A stretch of 64,000 bases of DNA. Source: an uncultured Tenacibaculum sp. (lineage in GTDB: Bacteria; Bacteroidota; Bacteroidia; Flavobacteriales; Flavobacteriaceae). The notes under the pieces were generated by a model that was given only the letters and a program-made list of their open reading frames with translations, had not been told where the DNA came from and ran no database searches. The DNA lies in NCBI GenBank assembly GCA_947493285.1, contig CANLQH010000002.1:372001-436000 (forward strand), in the 5' to 3' direction. Made by a program: the position numbers and the translations under genes. Of the stretch, positions 24,328-32,654 are shown piece after piece (the first letter of the stretch is position 1; each line of letters opens with the position of its first letter).

Positions 24328-25908
24328 TTAAGCTTTAAATTTAGCAGAAATTTCTGCTGCTGCTGAAGTTAACACATCTGTTACTTCATCAGTTAATTTA
24401 CCTGCTTTTAACGTATCTAATGTATCTCTATGCTTAGCATTTAAATACTCGATATAATCTGTTTCGAATTCTTTTACTTTGTTTACAGGTACATCTTTTA
24501 ACAAGTTTTTAGAACCTGCATAAATGATTGAAATCTGATCTTCTACAGTATAAGGATCGTTTTGTGCTTGCTTTAAGATTTCAACATTACGTTGACCTTT
24601 AGAAATCACATTCATAGTAGCAGCATCTAAATCAGAACCAAACTTTGCGAATGCTTCTAATTCACGGTACTGAGCTTGATCTAACTTTAAAGTACCTGAT
24701 ACTTTTTTCATTGATTTAATCTGAGCGTTACCTCCAACACGAGATACAGAAATACCTACGTTAATTGCTGGACGAACCCCTGAGTTAAATAAATCAGACT
24801 CTAAGAAAATCTGTCCATCAGTAATCGAAATTACGTTTGTTGGAATATATGCTGATACGTCTCCTGCTTGTGTTTCAATAATTGGTAATGCAGTTAAAGA
24901 ACCTCCACCTTTTACGATTCCTTTTAAAGAATCTGGTAAATCGTTCATTTCGCTTGCAATCTTATCATCATTAATAACTTTTGCAGCACGCTCTAATAAT
25001 CTTGAGTGTAAGTAGAATACATCCCCTGGATAAGCCTCACGTCCCGGTGGTCTTCTTAATAATAAAGATACCTCACGGTAAGCAACTGCTTGCTTAGATA
25101 AATCATCATAAACAATTAATGCTGGTCTACCAGTATCACGGAAATATTCTCCAATTGCAGCTCCTGCGAATGGTGCATATACCTGCATTGGTGCAGGATC
25201 TGATGCGTTTGCAGCAACAATAGTTGTATAAGCTAAAGCTCCTTTTTCTTCTAACATGTTAGCAATTGCTGCTACTGTTGAAGCTTTTTGACCGATAGCT
25301 ACGTAGATACAGTACACTGGTTGTCCTGCATCATAAAATTCTTTTTGATTTAAGATAGTATCAATAGCAACTGTTGATTTACCAGTTTGACGGTCTCCAA
25401 TGATTAACTCACGTTGACCACGTCCTACAGGAATCATTGCGTCGATAGACTTGATACCAGTTTGCATAGGCTCAGTTACAGGCTCACGGTAAATTACCCC
25501 TGGTGCTCTACGCTCTAAAGGCATTTCGTAAGTTGTTCCTTCGATTGGTCCTTTACCATCGATTGGCTGACCTAAAGTATTAACTACACGTCCTACAATT
25601 CCTTCACCTGCTCTTAAAGAAGCAATACGTTCTGTACGCTTAACAGTAGAACCTTCTCTTACTGATGTAGAAGCTCCTAATAATACAACACCTGCATTAT
25701 CTTCTTCTAAGTTTAATACGATACCTTCTAATCCGTTATCGAATTCTACTAATTCACCATATTGTACGTTAGACAAACCGTAAACACGAGCAATACCATC
25801 ACCTACTTGTAATACAGTACCTACTTCGTTTAATGAAGCCTTCGACTCGAAATTTGTTAATTGTTCCTTTAAAATTGCTGATACTTCAGCTGGTTTAATT
25901 GCTGCCAT
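24328..25908 (-). CDS. atpA: ATP synthase F1 alpha subunit
   Basis: The 526-residue non-catalytic nucleotide-binding subunit carries the P-loop GDRQTGKS near 170, [12 protein letters not shown] near 203, and [24 protein letters not shown] near 270-293 (the alpha-subunit VISIT/arginine-finger region lies near 365-376, [21 protein letters not shown]). It alternates with beta in the F1 hexamer. Length and N-terminus ([17 protein letters not shown]) fit the family. Codon use here is biased toward a few preferred codons, as expected for a highly expressed gene. Confidence 0.98.
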   Translation of the reverse strand: MAAIKPAEVSAILKEQLTNFESKASLNEVGTVLQVGDGIARVYGLSNVQYGELVEFDNGLEGIVLNLEEDNAGVVLLGASTSVREGSTVKRTERIASLRAGEGIVGRVVNTLGQPIDGKGPIEGTTYEMPLERRAPGVIYREPVTEPMQTGIKSIDAMIPVGRGQRELIIGDRQTGKSTVAIDTILNQKEFYDAGQPVYCIYVAIGQKASTVAAIANMLEEKGALAYTTIVAANASDPAPMQVYAPFAGAAIGEYFRDTGRPALIVYDDLSKQAVAYREVSLLLRRPPGREAYPGDVFYLHSRLLERAAKVINDDKIASEMNDLPDSLKGIVKGGGSLTALPIIETQAGDVSAYIPTNVISITDGQIFLESDLFNSGVRPAINVGISVSRVGGNAQIKSMKKVSGTLKLDQAQYRELEAFAKFGSDLDAATMNVISKGQRNVEILKQAQNDPYTVEDQISIIYAGSKNLLKDVPVNKVKEFETDYIEYLNAKHRDTLDTLKAGKLTDEVTDVLTSAAAEISAKFKA

Positions 25909-25929
25909 CTTATTTCTTTTGATGTATAA

Positions 25930-26487
25930 TTAAATTTGTGGAATGTAATGACTATTGTCAAATTCTCTTCTTAATTCATTAAATTGATTAGAGATACTTG
26001 CATCATATTGCACATCTCCAACACGTAAAATAAATCCTCCTAAAATTTCAGGATTTACTATATTTTCTATACTTGCGCTATTTCCTGTAAGTGCTACAAT
26101 CTTAGCTTGTATTTTATCTTCTAATTCTTTTGTTAAAGCTACTGCTGTAGTAACTTTTGCAACCTGCATGCTTTTATGGTAATCGTAAATGATAGAGTAT
26201 TGCTTAGCAATTGGCTCTAACATAACCATACGCTTATTTTCTTGTAATAAGTTAAATAAACCTTTAACGATGTTATCTACTTTATCACCAAAAAGTGCTG
26301 TTAAAACATTACGTTTATCTACAGCTTTAATTACAGGGCTTTTAAGCATTGTTTCTAAGTCACTGCTTCCTGCAATAGTATCTACGATTAACTTCATGTT
26401 ATCGTTAACTAAAGTCTCGTTTCCTTGCTCTTTAGCTAGATTTAAAATTGCTTTTGCGTAACGTAATGCTGGTCTTGCTCCTTTCAT
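25930..26487 (-). CDS. atpH: ATP synthase F1 delta subunit
   Basis: The 185-residue stator subunit links F1 alpha to the b subunits. It begins MKGARPALRYAKAILNLAKEQG, matching the RYAxAL-type N-terminus of OSCP/delta, and has the C-terminal signature NPEILGGFILRVGDVQYDASISNQFNEL near 148-175. It lies between atpF (seven-base gap) and atpA (21-base gap). Confidence 0.95.
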   Translation of the reverse strand: MKGARPALRYAKAILNLAKEQGNETLVNDNMKLIVDTIAGSSDLETMLKSPVIKAVDKRNVLTALFGDKVDNIVKGLFNLLQENKRMVMLEPIAKQYSIIYDYHKSMQVAKVTTAVALTKELEDKIQAKIVALTGNSASIENIVNPEILGGFILRVGDVQYDASISNQFNELRREFDNSHYIPQI

Positions 26488-26494
26488 CGATTGA

Positions 26495-26992
26495 TTAGTT
26501 TAAAGTAACCTCTTCTAACATTCCTTCAACAAGCTTTAATTGATCATCTTGTGAGGCTAATTCTTTTCTTACTACTTGCTGAGCAATGTTGATAGATAAA
26601 TCTGCAACATTCTTCTTTAATTCAGCGATTGCAGCTTGTTGCTCTTGTTTGATTGTTGCTTTCGCATTTTCAATCATAATAGTAGCTTGCTCTGAAGCTT
26701 CTTCTTTAGCTTCTGCAATAATGTTATCTTTAATCTCACGTGCTTCTTTCATCATTGCATCTCTTTCTGCACGAGCTTCTTTGATCATTTTTTCATTATC
26801 AGCTTGTAAGTTTTGCATTTCTTTACGAGCATTTTCTGCTTGATCTAATGCATTTTGGATACCTTCTTCTCTTTCATCTAAAGAGTTTAAGATTGGTTTC
26901 CAAGCAAACTTTGCTAATAAAAATAATAATAGAATTAAGATAGTTAATTGCATTGCAAATAATCCTATCGAAAAATCATTAAAAATATCCAT
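26495..26992 (-). CDS. atpF: ATP synthase F0 b subunit
   Basis: The 165-residue peripheral stalk subunit has one N-terminal transmembrane helix (about 10-28, LFAMQLTILILLLFLLAKFAWKP split here) followed by KPILNSLDEREEGIQNALDQAE and a long charged coiled coil to the C-terminus. It forms a dimer holding F1 against rotation. A strong hairpin lies in the 95-base gap between it and atpE. Confidence 0.95.
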   Translation of the reverse strand: MDIFNDFSIGLFAMQLTILILLLFLLAKFAWKPILNSLDEREEGIQNALDQAENARKEMQNLQADNEKMIKEARAERDAMMKEAREIKDNIIAEAKEEASEQATIMIENAKATIKQEQQAAIAELKKNVADLSINIAQQVVRKELASQDDQLKLVEGMLEEVTLN

Positions 26993-27030
26993 AATACTTA
27001 ATTATTGTCTTTTGTCGTTTAATTTTTTTA

Positions 27031-27068
27031 AAAACACTTCTGTAACCAACCGTTACAGAAAGTGTTTT
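27031..27068 (-). terminator. Terminator-like hairpin between atpE and atpF
   Basis: On the minus strand a 16-base-pair stem with one bulged base and loop of five (27047-27051) is followed by a T-run. Located 20 bases after the atpE stop and inside the operon, it may act as a partial terminator or 3' stabiliser that raises atpE output relative to downstream genes. Confidence 0.6.
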
Positions 27069-27087
27069 TGTTGTTTTTGTGTCGGGA

Positions 27088-27291
<204 letters not shown>

Positions 27292-27320
27292 TTAAATTAA
27301 ACAAATTCTTATTCTACTTC

Positions 27321-28466
27321 TTAATGAGCATCTGCATGCTCATGATCGTGCTCTTCTACTGCCATACCAATAAATAAGGCAGATAACATTGTGAAAATAA
27401 ATGCTTGTAAGAACGCTACTAATAATTCAATAACAGTTAAAAATAAAGTTAACAAGAATGAAATTCCTGTCGCTCCAACTGTTCCGAACTCAGCTTTTAA
27501 CAACACCATAAGTGCTGCAATACCCATTACTACAGAGTGACCTGCTGTAATGTTGGCAAATAAACGAACCAATAATGAAAATGGCTTAATTAACAAGAAT
27601 CCTGCTAATTCTAAAACTGCCAATATTGGTCTTAATAACTTTGGTACTCCAGGCATCCATAATGTGTGTGCCCAAAAATCTTTACTACCATTTGTGATAT
27701 AAATAACTAAAGTAAACAACGCTAAACCTACTGTTACAGCAATTTGCCCAGTTACGTTAAATCCTAACGGAGTTAATCCTAATAAGTTTAATATCCAGAT
27801 AAAGAAAAATACCGTTAATAAATAAGGCATAAACTTCTTATACTTCTTTTCACCAATATTTGGTCTTGCTATTTCATCACGTACATATAATACTAATGGC
27901 TCTAAAACACGACCAACTCCTGTAGGAATCGCTCCTTTTTTATATCCCTTAGCTAATGAACCAAAACCTAAAAACATTAATAAACCTGCTAATAAGATTC
28001 CGAATACACTTTTAGTAATTGAAAAATCTAATACTTTATGTGCATTAGTAGCATGGTGAGTTTCATCGAAAGCAACCGAAGTTTCACCCTCGTTTAACTC
28101 ATATATTTTACTATGAATTTTTGTTAACTTAACATCTCCTGCATCTACAACTAACTTTCCATCATCATTATGGTGGAACTTAGAAGACATAAACATCTTT
28201 ATTCCTTTACTTGTTTTCACGATTACTGGTAACGGAAAACCTACATGTTTTCTTTCCCCAGAATCGTTCGTGTAAGAAAATAATGAAAAATCGTGCGAAT
28301 CAGCTAAGTGATGCTTAATGTAGTCTTGAATTTCTTCTTTGGTGTTTACTTTTCCACCATCGTTATCTGAAGATTTATTATCTCCACCGCCAGCAAATAC
28401 TCCAAACGAAGTAAAAACTAATGCTATAACTGTAAAAAACTTGATAGATTTTTGTGCTATCGTCAT
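27321..28466 (-). CDS. atpB: ATP synthase F0 a subunit, Bacteroidota long form
   Basis: The 381-residue a subunit forms the ion half-channels against the c ring. It has an N-terminal signal-peptide-like segment (about 5-26) and a soluble extension of about 100 residues typical of Bacteroidota, then the membrane domain with LLVRLFANITAGHSVVMG near 300-317, containing the essential Arg, and AFLQAFIFTMLSALFIGMAV near the end. The C-terminus is His/Asp/Glu-rich (EEHDHEHADAH). It opens the operon order B-E-F-H-A-G behind the promoter at 28507-28536. atpD and atpC are not in the window. Confidence 0.96.
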   Translation of the reverse strand: MTIAQKSIKFFTVIALVFTSFGVFAGGGDNKSSDNDGGKVNTKEEIQDYIKHHLADSHDFSLFSYTNDSGERKHVGFPLPVIVKTSKGIKMFMSSKFHHNDDGKLVVDAGDVKLTKIHSKIYELNEGETSVAFDETHHATNAHKVLDFSITKSVFGILLAGLLMFLGFGSLAKGYKKGAIPTGVGRVLEPLVLYVRDEIARPNIGEKKYKKFMPYLLTVFFFIWILNLLGLTPLGFNVTGQIAVTVGLALFTLVIYITNGSKDFWAHTLWMPGVPKLLRPILAVLELAGFLLIKPFSLLVRLFANITAGHSVVMGIAALMVLLKAEFGTVGATGISFLLTLFLTVIELLVAFLQAFIFTMLSALFIGMAVEEHDHEHADAH

Positions 28467-28506
28467 ACCTTTTTAAATATAGGGTTATGGTCTCTAAATT
28501 TCCGTG

Positions 28507-28536
28507 CAAAGGTACACATTTAATTAAAACTACAAA
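28507..28536 (-). promoter_or_regulatory. Promoter of the atpBEFHAG operon
   Basis: On the minus strand TTTG (28536-28533), an 18-base spacer and TACCTTTG (28514-28507) match the -33/-7 consensus. The predicted leader is about 36 bases. It separates this operon from the upstream sprE-like/bactofilin/atpZ unit. Confidence 0.7.
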
Positions 28537-28602
28537 CCGTTTTTTTATTTAGTTTTTTCAAAGGTTTTTTAGCACACTTGTGTTCTCTGAAAAACCAGCA
28601 AA

Positions 28603-28983
28603 CTATTTGCTATTCAGTAGTTTTGAAATTGCAACCGCTTCTATTATTAAAAATAAAAACAAAGGTATTACCAACGAAAATCTTTCTGGCTTTGTAAGTT
28701 GCTCATTTGCAAAAACTGTGGCTTGAAAAACCAATACAAAAAATCCCATTTTTAAAAAAACGGAAGCTAAATAAGCATATCCTGCTTGGTTAGGCATTTT
28801 ATCTGCAATAAACTCAACTATCACATATACAATAGTTGCAGCTATAACATGAAATAGATATACTGAGAATAAAGAAAAAGACAAATAGATGTCTTTTGAA
28901 TTTAACACATAGTCGTGCGGCACATAACTTATTATAAACAGCACAATAACTGCTACAATAAATTGAATAATACGTTTAATCAT
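28603..28983 (-). CDS. Four-helix membrane protein upstream of atpB (DUF6168-like)
   Basis: The 126-residue protein has four transmembrane helices (about 5-22, 37-58, 70-90, 103-120) with few charged residues. Its placement between atpZ and atpB is the position of AtpI-like accessory proteins, which help assemble the c ring. I recall the DUF6168 name for this flavobacterial family but am not certain of it. The start overlaps the atpZ stop by eight bases, so the two are translationally linked. A direct role in ATP synthase assembly is inferred from context only. Confidence 0.7.
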   Translation of the reverse strand: MIKRIIQFIVAVIVLFIISYVPHDYVLNSKDIYLSFSLFSVYLFHVIAATIVYVIVEFIADKMPNQAGYAYLASVFLKMGFFVLVFQATVFANEQLTKPERFSLVIPLFLFLIIEAVAISKLLNSK

Positions 28984-29206
28984 TATCTTTTGATAATTTT
29001 GTTACTTGCATAATTACTGAAAACATGGCTAAAAAAACCGCTGCAAGTGTACAAATTTTTGTGTAAAGTTGTGAAGTGTTTTCGTATTTGGTGTCTAACC
29101 ATTCACCCAGTAAGCTTCCTAGATAAATGGTTAAACCCATTTGTAATGCTATCCCGGTAAACCGAACAAATTTATTAAGCGGTTTTCCCTTTGAGTCTTT
29201 GCTCAT
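28976..29206 (-). CDS. atpZ: AtpZ/AtpI family small membrane protein
   Basis: The 76-residue protein has the AtpZ layout: a polar N-terminus (MSKDSKGKPLNKFVRFTG), helix 1 with ALQMGLTIYLGSLLGEWLD near 17-35 (the GxxxGxxLD signature), a short polar loop, and helix 2 near 47-66. AtpZ/AtpI proteins associate with F0 and have been linked to c-ring assembly and Mg2+ supply. Its start lies 32 bases inside the bactofilin gene, so it is probably translated from the same message. Confidence 0.85.
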   Translation of the reverse strand: MSKDSKGKPLNKFVRFTGIALQMGLTIYLGSLLGEWLDTKYENTSQLYTKICTLAAVFLAMFSVIMQVTKLSKDND

Positions 29207-29582
29207 CTTTATTTAATTCTTTTACAGCTCCTTTCATTGAACATGTTGCATTAAAAGCTGCTCCTGGCTCTACAGAAAGCTTACTTATTACTACATCTCC
29301 ACTAATATTTGCCGAAGACTTAACAGTTAATGTATTAGATACAGATAATTCTCCAGAAAACTTCCCTTCGATATCTGCATTTGTACAATCAACTTTTCCA
29401 TTTACAAAACCAGAGTCTCCTATAATAACTCTACCTTCAGTTTTTATAGTTCCTTCTAAAGTTCCGTCAATTCTAAAATCTCCTTCAGAGATAATATCTC
29501 CAGCTATTTTAGTGTTTTTACCGATAACATTTCTTTCTGAAACTTTTTGACTTCCTGCTTTTTTACTTTCTTTACTAAACAT
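29175..29582 (-). CDS. Bactofilin (polymer-forming cytoskeletal protein)
   Basis: The 135-residue protein has short disordered ends and a central right-handed beta-helix of bactofilin type (about 22-115): GKNTKIAGDIISEGDFRIDG, LEGTIKTEGRVIIGDSG, VNGKVDCTNADIEGKF and so on, with a glycine/valine turn every six residues or so. Bactofilins polymerise without nucleotide and position cell-wall or motility machinery. It lies 25 bases downstream of the sprE-like gene, hinting at a shared role at the cell pole or envelope. Confidence 0.92.
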   Translation of the reverse strand: MFSKESKKAGSQKVSERNVIGKNTKIAGDIISEGDFRIDGTLEGTIKTEGRVIIGDSGFVNGKVDCTNADIEGKFSGELSVSNTLTVKSSANISGDVVISKLSVEPGAAFNATCSMKGAVKELNKDEQRLKGKTA

Positions 29583-29607
29583 GGTATTTAGGGGGAATTA
29601 TGATATT

Positions 29608-31839
29608 TTATTTATTTAATCGTTTTATTATTTCTTGTGCTTTTTTTCCTTCTTCAAGATTAGCATAACTAACCGCAACAAATTCCAACGCTTTTTTATA
29701 CGCTTCTTTATCTTGGTATTTACCTGTTGCTAAAGCTTTTAGGAGCGCAAATTTAGGAATTAATTCTGAGTTATTTACTGTTAGCATGAAACTATCTATC
29801 TCATTTACAACTTCTTCGAACTTATTTTGTTTATATAAGTAATATAATTCTTTGTACTTATTTAAAACAACATCCTCTTTCTTCTCTTCTGTTAATTTTT
29901 TATTTGGATTTAAAATTATCTGCGCAAAACTTGTTTCTGGATATTTATTTAGAATAACATTTTTATATTGAATTGCTTTTTCTTGATTCCCTATCTCATT
30001 ATAAACTTGATATAAATGATAGCTTATTGGCAACTCAAGATTATTATCTGTACGTAATTTATCTAAACGCTCAAGGTTTTTAATTGCTAAATCAGTATTT
30101 TTAAATTGTTCTTTGTAAATCAACCCTAATTGATATAATGCTTCGTTACGACCAGCAATTAAACCATCTATTTCGTTCTTATCTGTTGGTATTTCATCTA
30201 AATAAGTTGATAATTCATATCGTGGATTTACCTTTTCTTCATTCGAATTATCTTCTGACAAACTAATATCATCAATTGTAGATTTATCAGATAACCTCCA
30301 ATTATCTTCTAACGGACGAGTTCCCCAAGTTTTTTCAAATTCAACTTTACCAAAACCTAATGCTCTTGTATTATAAAAATACCATTTCCCTGCATTAGCA
30401 CTGTTATTAATTGAAGCTCCTCCTCCAAAAGAACTTCCGAAGTTTTGAGCATTTAAAATTTGTTGCTTTCTTTCTTCATCTTCATTTTTTATTTTTTCAA
30501 TATAGTCTTCGAAAAAAGAAGTGCGCTCATCTGGACTCATTGCAACTAATTTTAGAATACTATCATTATTCTTAACTAGTTCTTCGTGTTTTCTTAAAGT
30601 AGTTAACCCTTTGTTTTTTCTTCGAATTCTTCGAATTCTCTTTTCTTGATCAAACTCTTTAGAGGTTACTTGTAAAACACTATCATAAAACGAACCTGCT
30701 AACAAATAATTTTCTTTATTAAAAGCAATATTACCCAACTTTTCGTAGGCGTATGTTTTTTGATAATCGTTATTATTTTTAGCGTTTAATGATTTTTGAA
30801 AATACTTAACCGCTTTATCTGTATTGTTTCTTCCTTCTTCTAAAACTCCTGCTTGATAATACAGCGCATTTAAAAATTTACGATTATCAGAATTTTTGAT
30901 TAGTTTTTTTAATCTGGCCAAAACTACAATGGATGCTGAATCATTAGGTGTGTTTTTAGCCAACTCAATATTAGATCTTATACGATAACGATATGGTGCT
31001 TTTTTATTATCAGCAAGTTTATTAAATACCATTCTTGCAGAATCTTTACGACCTAACTCACTATATATTTGACCCAAAACAAACATATCTCGAGATGCTT
31101 GTTCTTTATTTTTAAATATTTCAGATGCTTTTGCTAAATGCTCAATTACTTTTTGAATAGTATCTGTTTTTTGATACGCCATAGCCAGCGCTGTATGCGC
31201 TTGTTCTCTTATTTCATCTGGAAGTTCTTTTTCATTCTCTTCAACCTCTAATAAGAATTTTAACGATTCGATAGCTAACTTTTCATTATCTAAACGAATA
31301 TTCGTTTTGGCTCTCCAAATTTTTGTTTCGTTAATTAAATTTGCATTCGGATAATTGGCAATAACATAGTTAAAAGCTTCTATCGCAGGAATAAAACGTT
31401 GTTGATAATATCTTGATTTACCTAGCAGTAAATAGGCATCATCGATTTGACGGTTTTTCTCATATCCATCGATATTCATCGAATGCGTTTCAATCGCTTT
31501 CCTAGCCTTGTCTTCTGCTCTCTCGAAAGAAGTTAAATTTCTTTCTTCTTCCTCTTCACTTTCTCCAAAACCAGAACCTGGTTGAACTGCTACTGTTGGA
31601 ATTATTTTATCATCAAAAGTAATTGGCTCTATTTGTAATCTTTTCCAAAAATTATCTTCATGCTTCTCTTTTATTTCTTCTAAGCCTTTTTGATATGCTT
31701 GTTCACCATTAAATAACACATTGTATTTAGTGGTTAATGCATGGAAATTTCTGTTTAAAAAAGCATCCTTTTTAACACTACATGAATACACAATAGCTAT
31801 AAGAATACTGAAAACTAAGAGTTTGTATAGTTTTTTCAT
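29608..31839 (-). CDS. sprE: SprE/PorW-like TPR lipoprotein of type IX secretion and gliding
   Basis: The 743-residue protein has a lipoprotein signal (MKKLYKLLVFSILIAIVYSC) and the N-terminal stretch DAFLNRNFHALTTKYNVLFNG, which I recognise from the SprE/PorW family. TPR-type helix pairs follow (YLLLGKSRYYQQRFIPAIEAF near 167-187, ALYYQAGVLEEG near 350, YEKLGNIAFNKENYLLAG near 390), then a disordered middle and further repeats to the C-terminus. SprE/PorW is needed for type IX secretion and links the trans-envelope complex. The ATG at 31837-31839 is chosen because it begins the signal peptide; an upstream Met at 31923 would read through the hairpin. Confidence 0.85.
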   Translation of the reverse strand: MKKLYKLLVFSILIAIVYSCSVKKDAFLNRNFHALTTKYNVLFNGEQAYQKGLEEIKEKHEDNFWKRLQIEPITFDDKIIPTVAVQPGSGFGESEEEEERNLTSFERAEDKARKAIETHSMNIDGYEKNRQIDDAYLLLGKSRYYQQRFIPAIEAFNYVIANYPNANLINETKIWRAKTNIRLDNEKLAIESLKFLLEVEENEKELPDEIREQAHTALAMAYQKTDTIQKVIEHLAKASEIFKNKEQASRDMFVLGQIYSELGRKDSARMVFNKLADNKKAPYRYRIRSNIELAKNTPNDSASIVVLARLKKLIKNSDNRKFLNALYYQAGVLEEGRNNTDKAVKYFQKSLNAKNNNDYQKTYAYEKLGNIAFNKENYLLAGSFYDSVLQVTSKEFDQEKRIRRIRRKNKGLTTLRKHEELVKNNDSILKLVAMSPDERTSFFEDYIEKIKNEDEERKQQILNAQNFGSSFGGGASINNSANAGKWYFYNTRALGFGKVEFEKTWGTRPLEDNWRLSDKSTIDDISLSEDNSNEEKVNPRYELSTYLDEIPTDKNEIDGLIAGRNEALYQLGLIYKEQFKNTDLAIKNLERLDKLRTDNNLELPISYHLYQVYNEIGNQEKAIQYKNVILNKYPETSFAQIILNPNKKLTEEKKEDVVLNKYKELYYLYKQNKFEEVVNEIDSFMLTVNNSELIPKFALLKALATGKYQDKEAYKKALEFVAVSYANLEEGKKAQEIIKRLNK

Positions 31840-31903
31840 AAAAAAAATTACGCTTTTACTGTACAACATTAATAAGGTTAAGTTATTGTACGTAAAAGCG
31901 TAA
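31840..31903 (-). terminator. Terminator/attenuator hairpin abutting the sprE-like start codon
   Basis: Arms at 31848-31866 and 31886-31903 are complementary over 18 bases with one extra base in the first arm; the loop is 19 bases. On the minus strand the stem is followed by eight T residues (31847-31840) and then directly by the ATG at 31839. It can terminate the upstream ABC transporter genes, but it also occupies the whole leader of the sprE-like gene. Confidence 0.75.
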
Positions 31904-31932
31904 AAATAGCAATAAAAAGGCAATTTTTTCTG

Positions 31933-32628
31933 CTATGCAGCAAAATAGCTTTCTAATTCTTTTAAAGTTTCTTGTGAGGTATTAATATCTTTTACCACAT
32001 TTCCTTTTTCTAAGACAACAATTCGTTCACAAACTTCGGTAACATGACTTAAATCATGACTAGAAACTAATACTGTAACCTCTTTATTATCAGTTAAAGT
32101 TTTAATTATTTTTTTAAGTCTAATTTGAGTTGTTGGATCTAAATTTGCGAAAGGCTCATCTAAAATTACCACTTGTGGATTTCCCATCATTGCAGCAATA
32201 ATTCCTGCTTTTTTCTGATTTCCTTTACTTAAATCTCTTAAATACTTTTTCTTTCCTAGAATTTCCCCATTAAAAAACTCATCAAATTGTGCTAAGAACG
32301 ATGTTACATCTGCCTTATTCATTCCTCGTAAATCTCCAATAAAATCAAAATATTCTTCCGGTGTTAAATAACCAATTAAGAAGCTTTCATCTATAAAAGA
32401 CCCAGTAAAACTTTTCCATTCTTCACTCTTATTTACCACCACATTATTATTGGTAATTTCTCCTGTTGTTGGCCTGATTAAATCTAATAAGATATTAAAT
32501 AGTGTGGTTTTTCCTGCTCCATTATTCCCTACTAAACCAAAACTTTGACCTCTAGGAATTTCTATTTTCTCTACGTTTAAAACTTCTGCTTGTCCGTATT
32601 TTTTTGAAACTGTATTTATTGTAATCAT
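31933..32628 (-). CDS. ABC transporter ATP-binding protein
   Basis: The 231-residue ATPase has Walker A GNNGAGKTT near 35-43, a Q-loop region near 80, signature LSKGNQKKAG near 132-140, Walker B VVILDEPFANLDP near 152-164, and the H-loop VSSHDLSH near 186-193. It lies 26 bases downstream of a DUF5687 membrane protein, which is its likely permease. The substrate and direction are not evident; most such pairs are exporters. Confidence 0.9.
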   Translation of the reverse strand: MITINTVSKKYGQAEVLNVEKIEIPRGQSFGLVGNNGAGKTTLFNILLDLIRPTTGEITNNNVVVNKSEEWKSFTGSFIDESFLIGYLTPEEYFDFIGDLRGMNKADVTSFLAQFDEFFNGEILGKKKYLRDLSKGNQKKAGIIAAMMGNPQVVILDEPFANLDPTTQIRLKKIIKTLTDNKEVTVLVSSHDLSHVTEVCERIVVLEKGNVVKDINTSQETLKELESYFAA

Positions 32629-32654
32629 TATATTTTCTTTAAAGTTTGTGTTGT

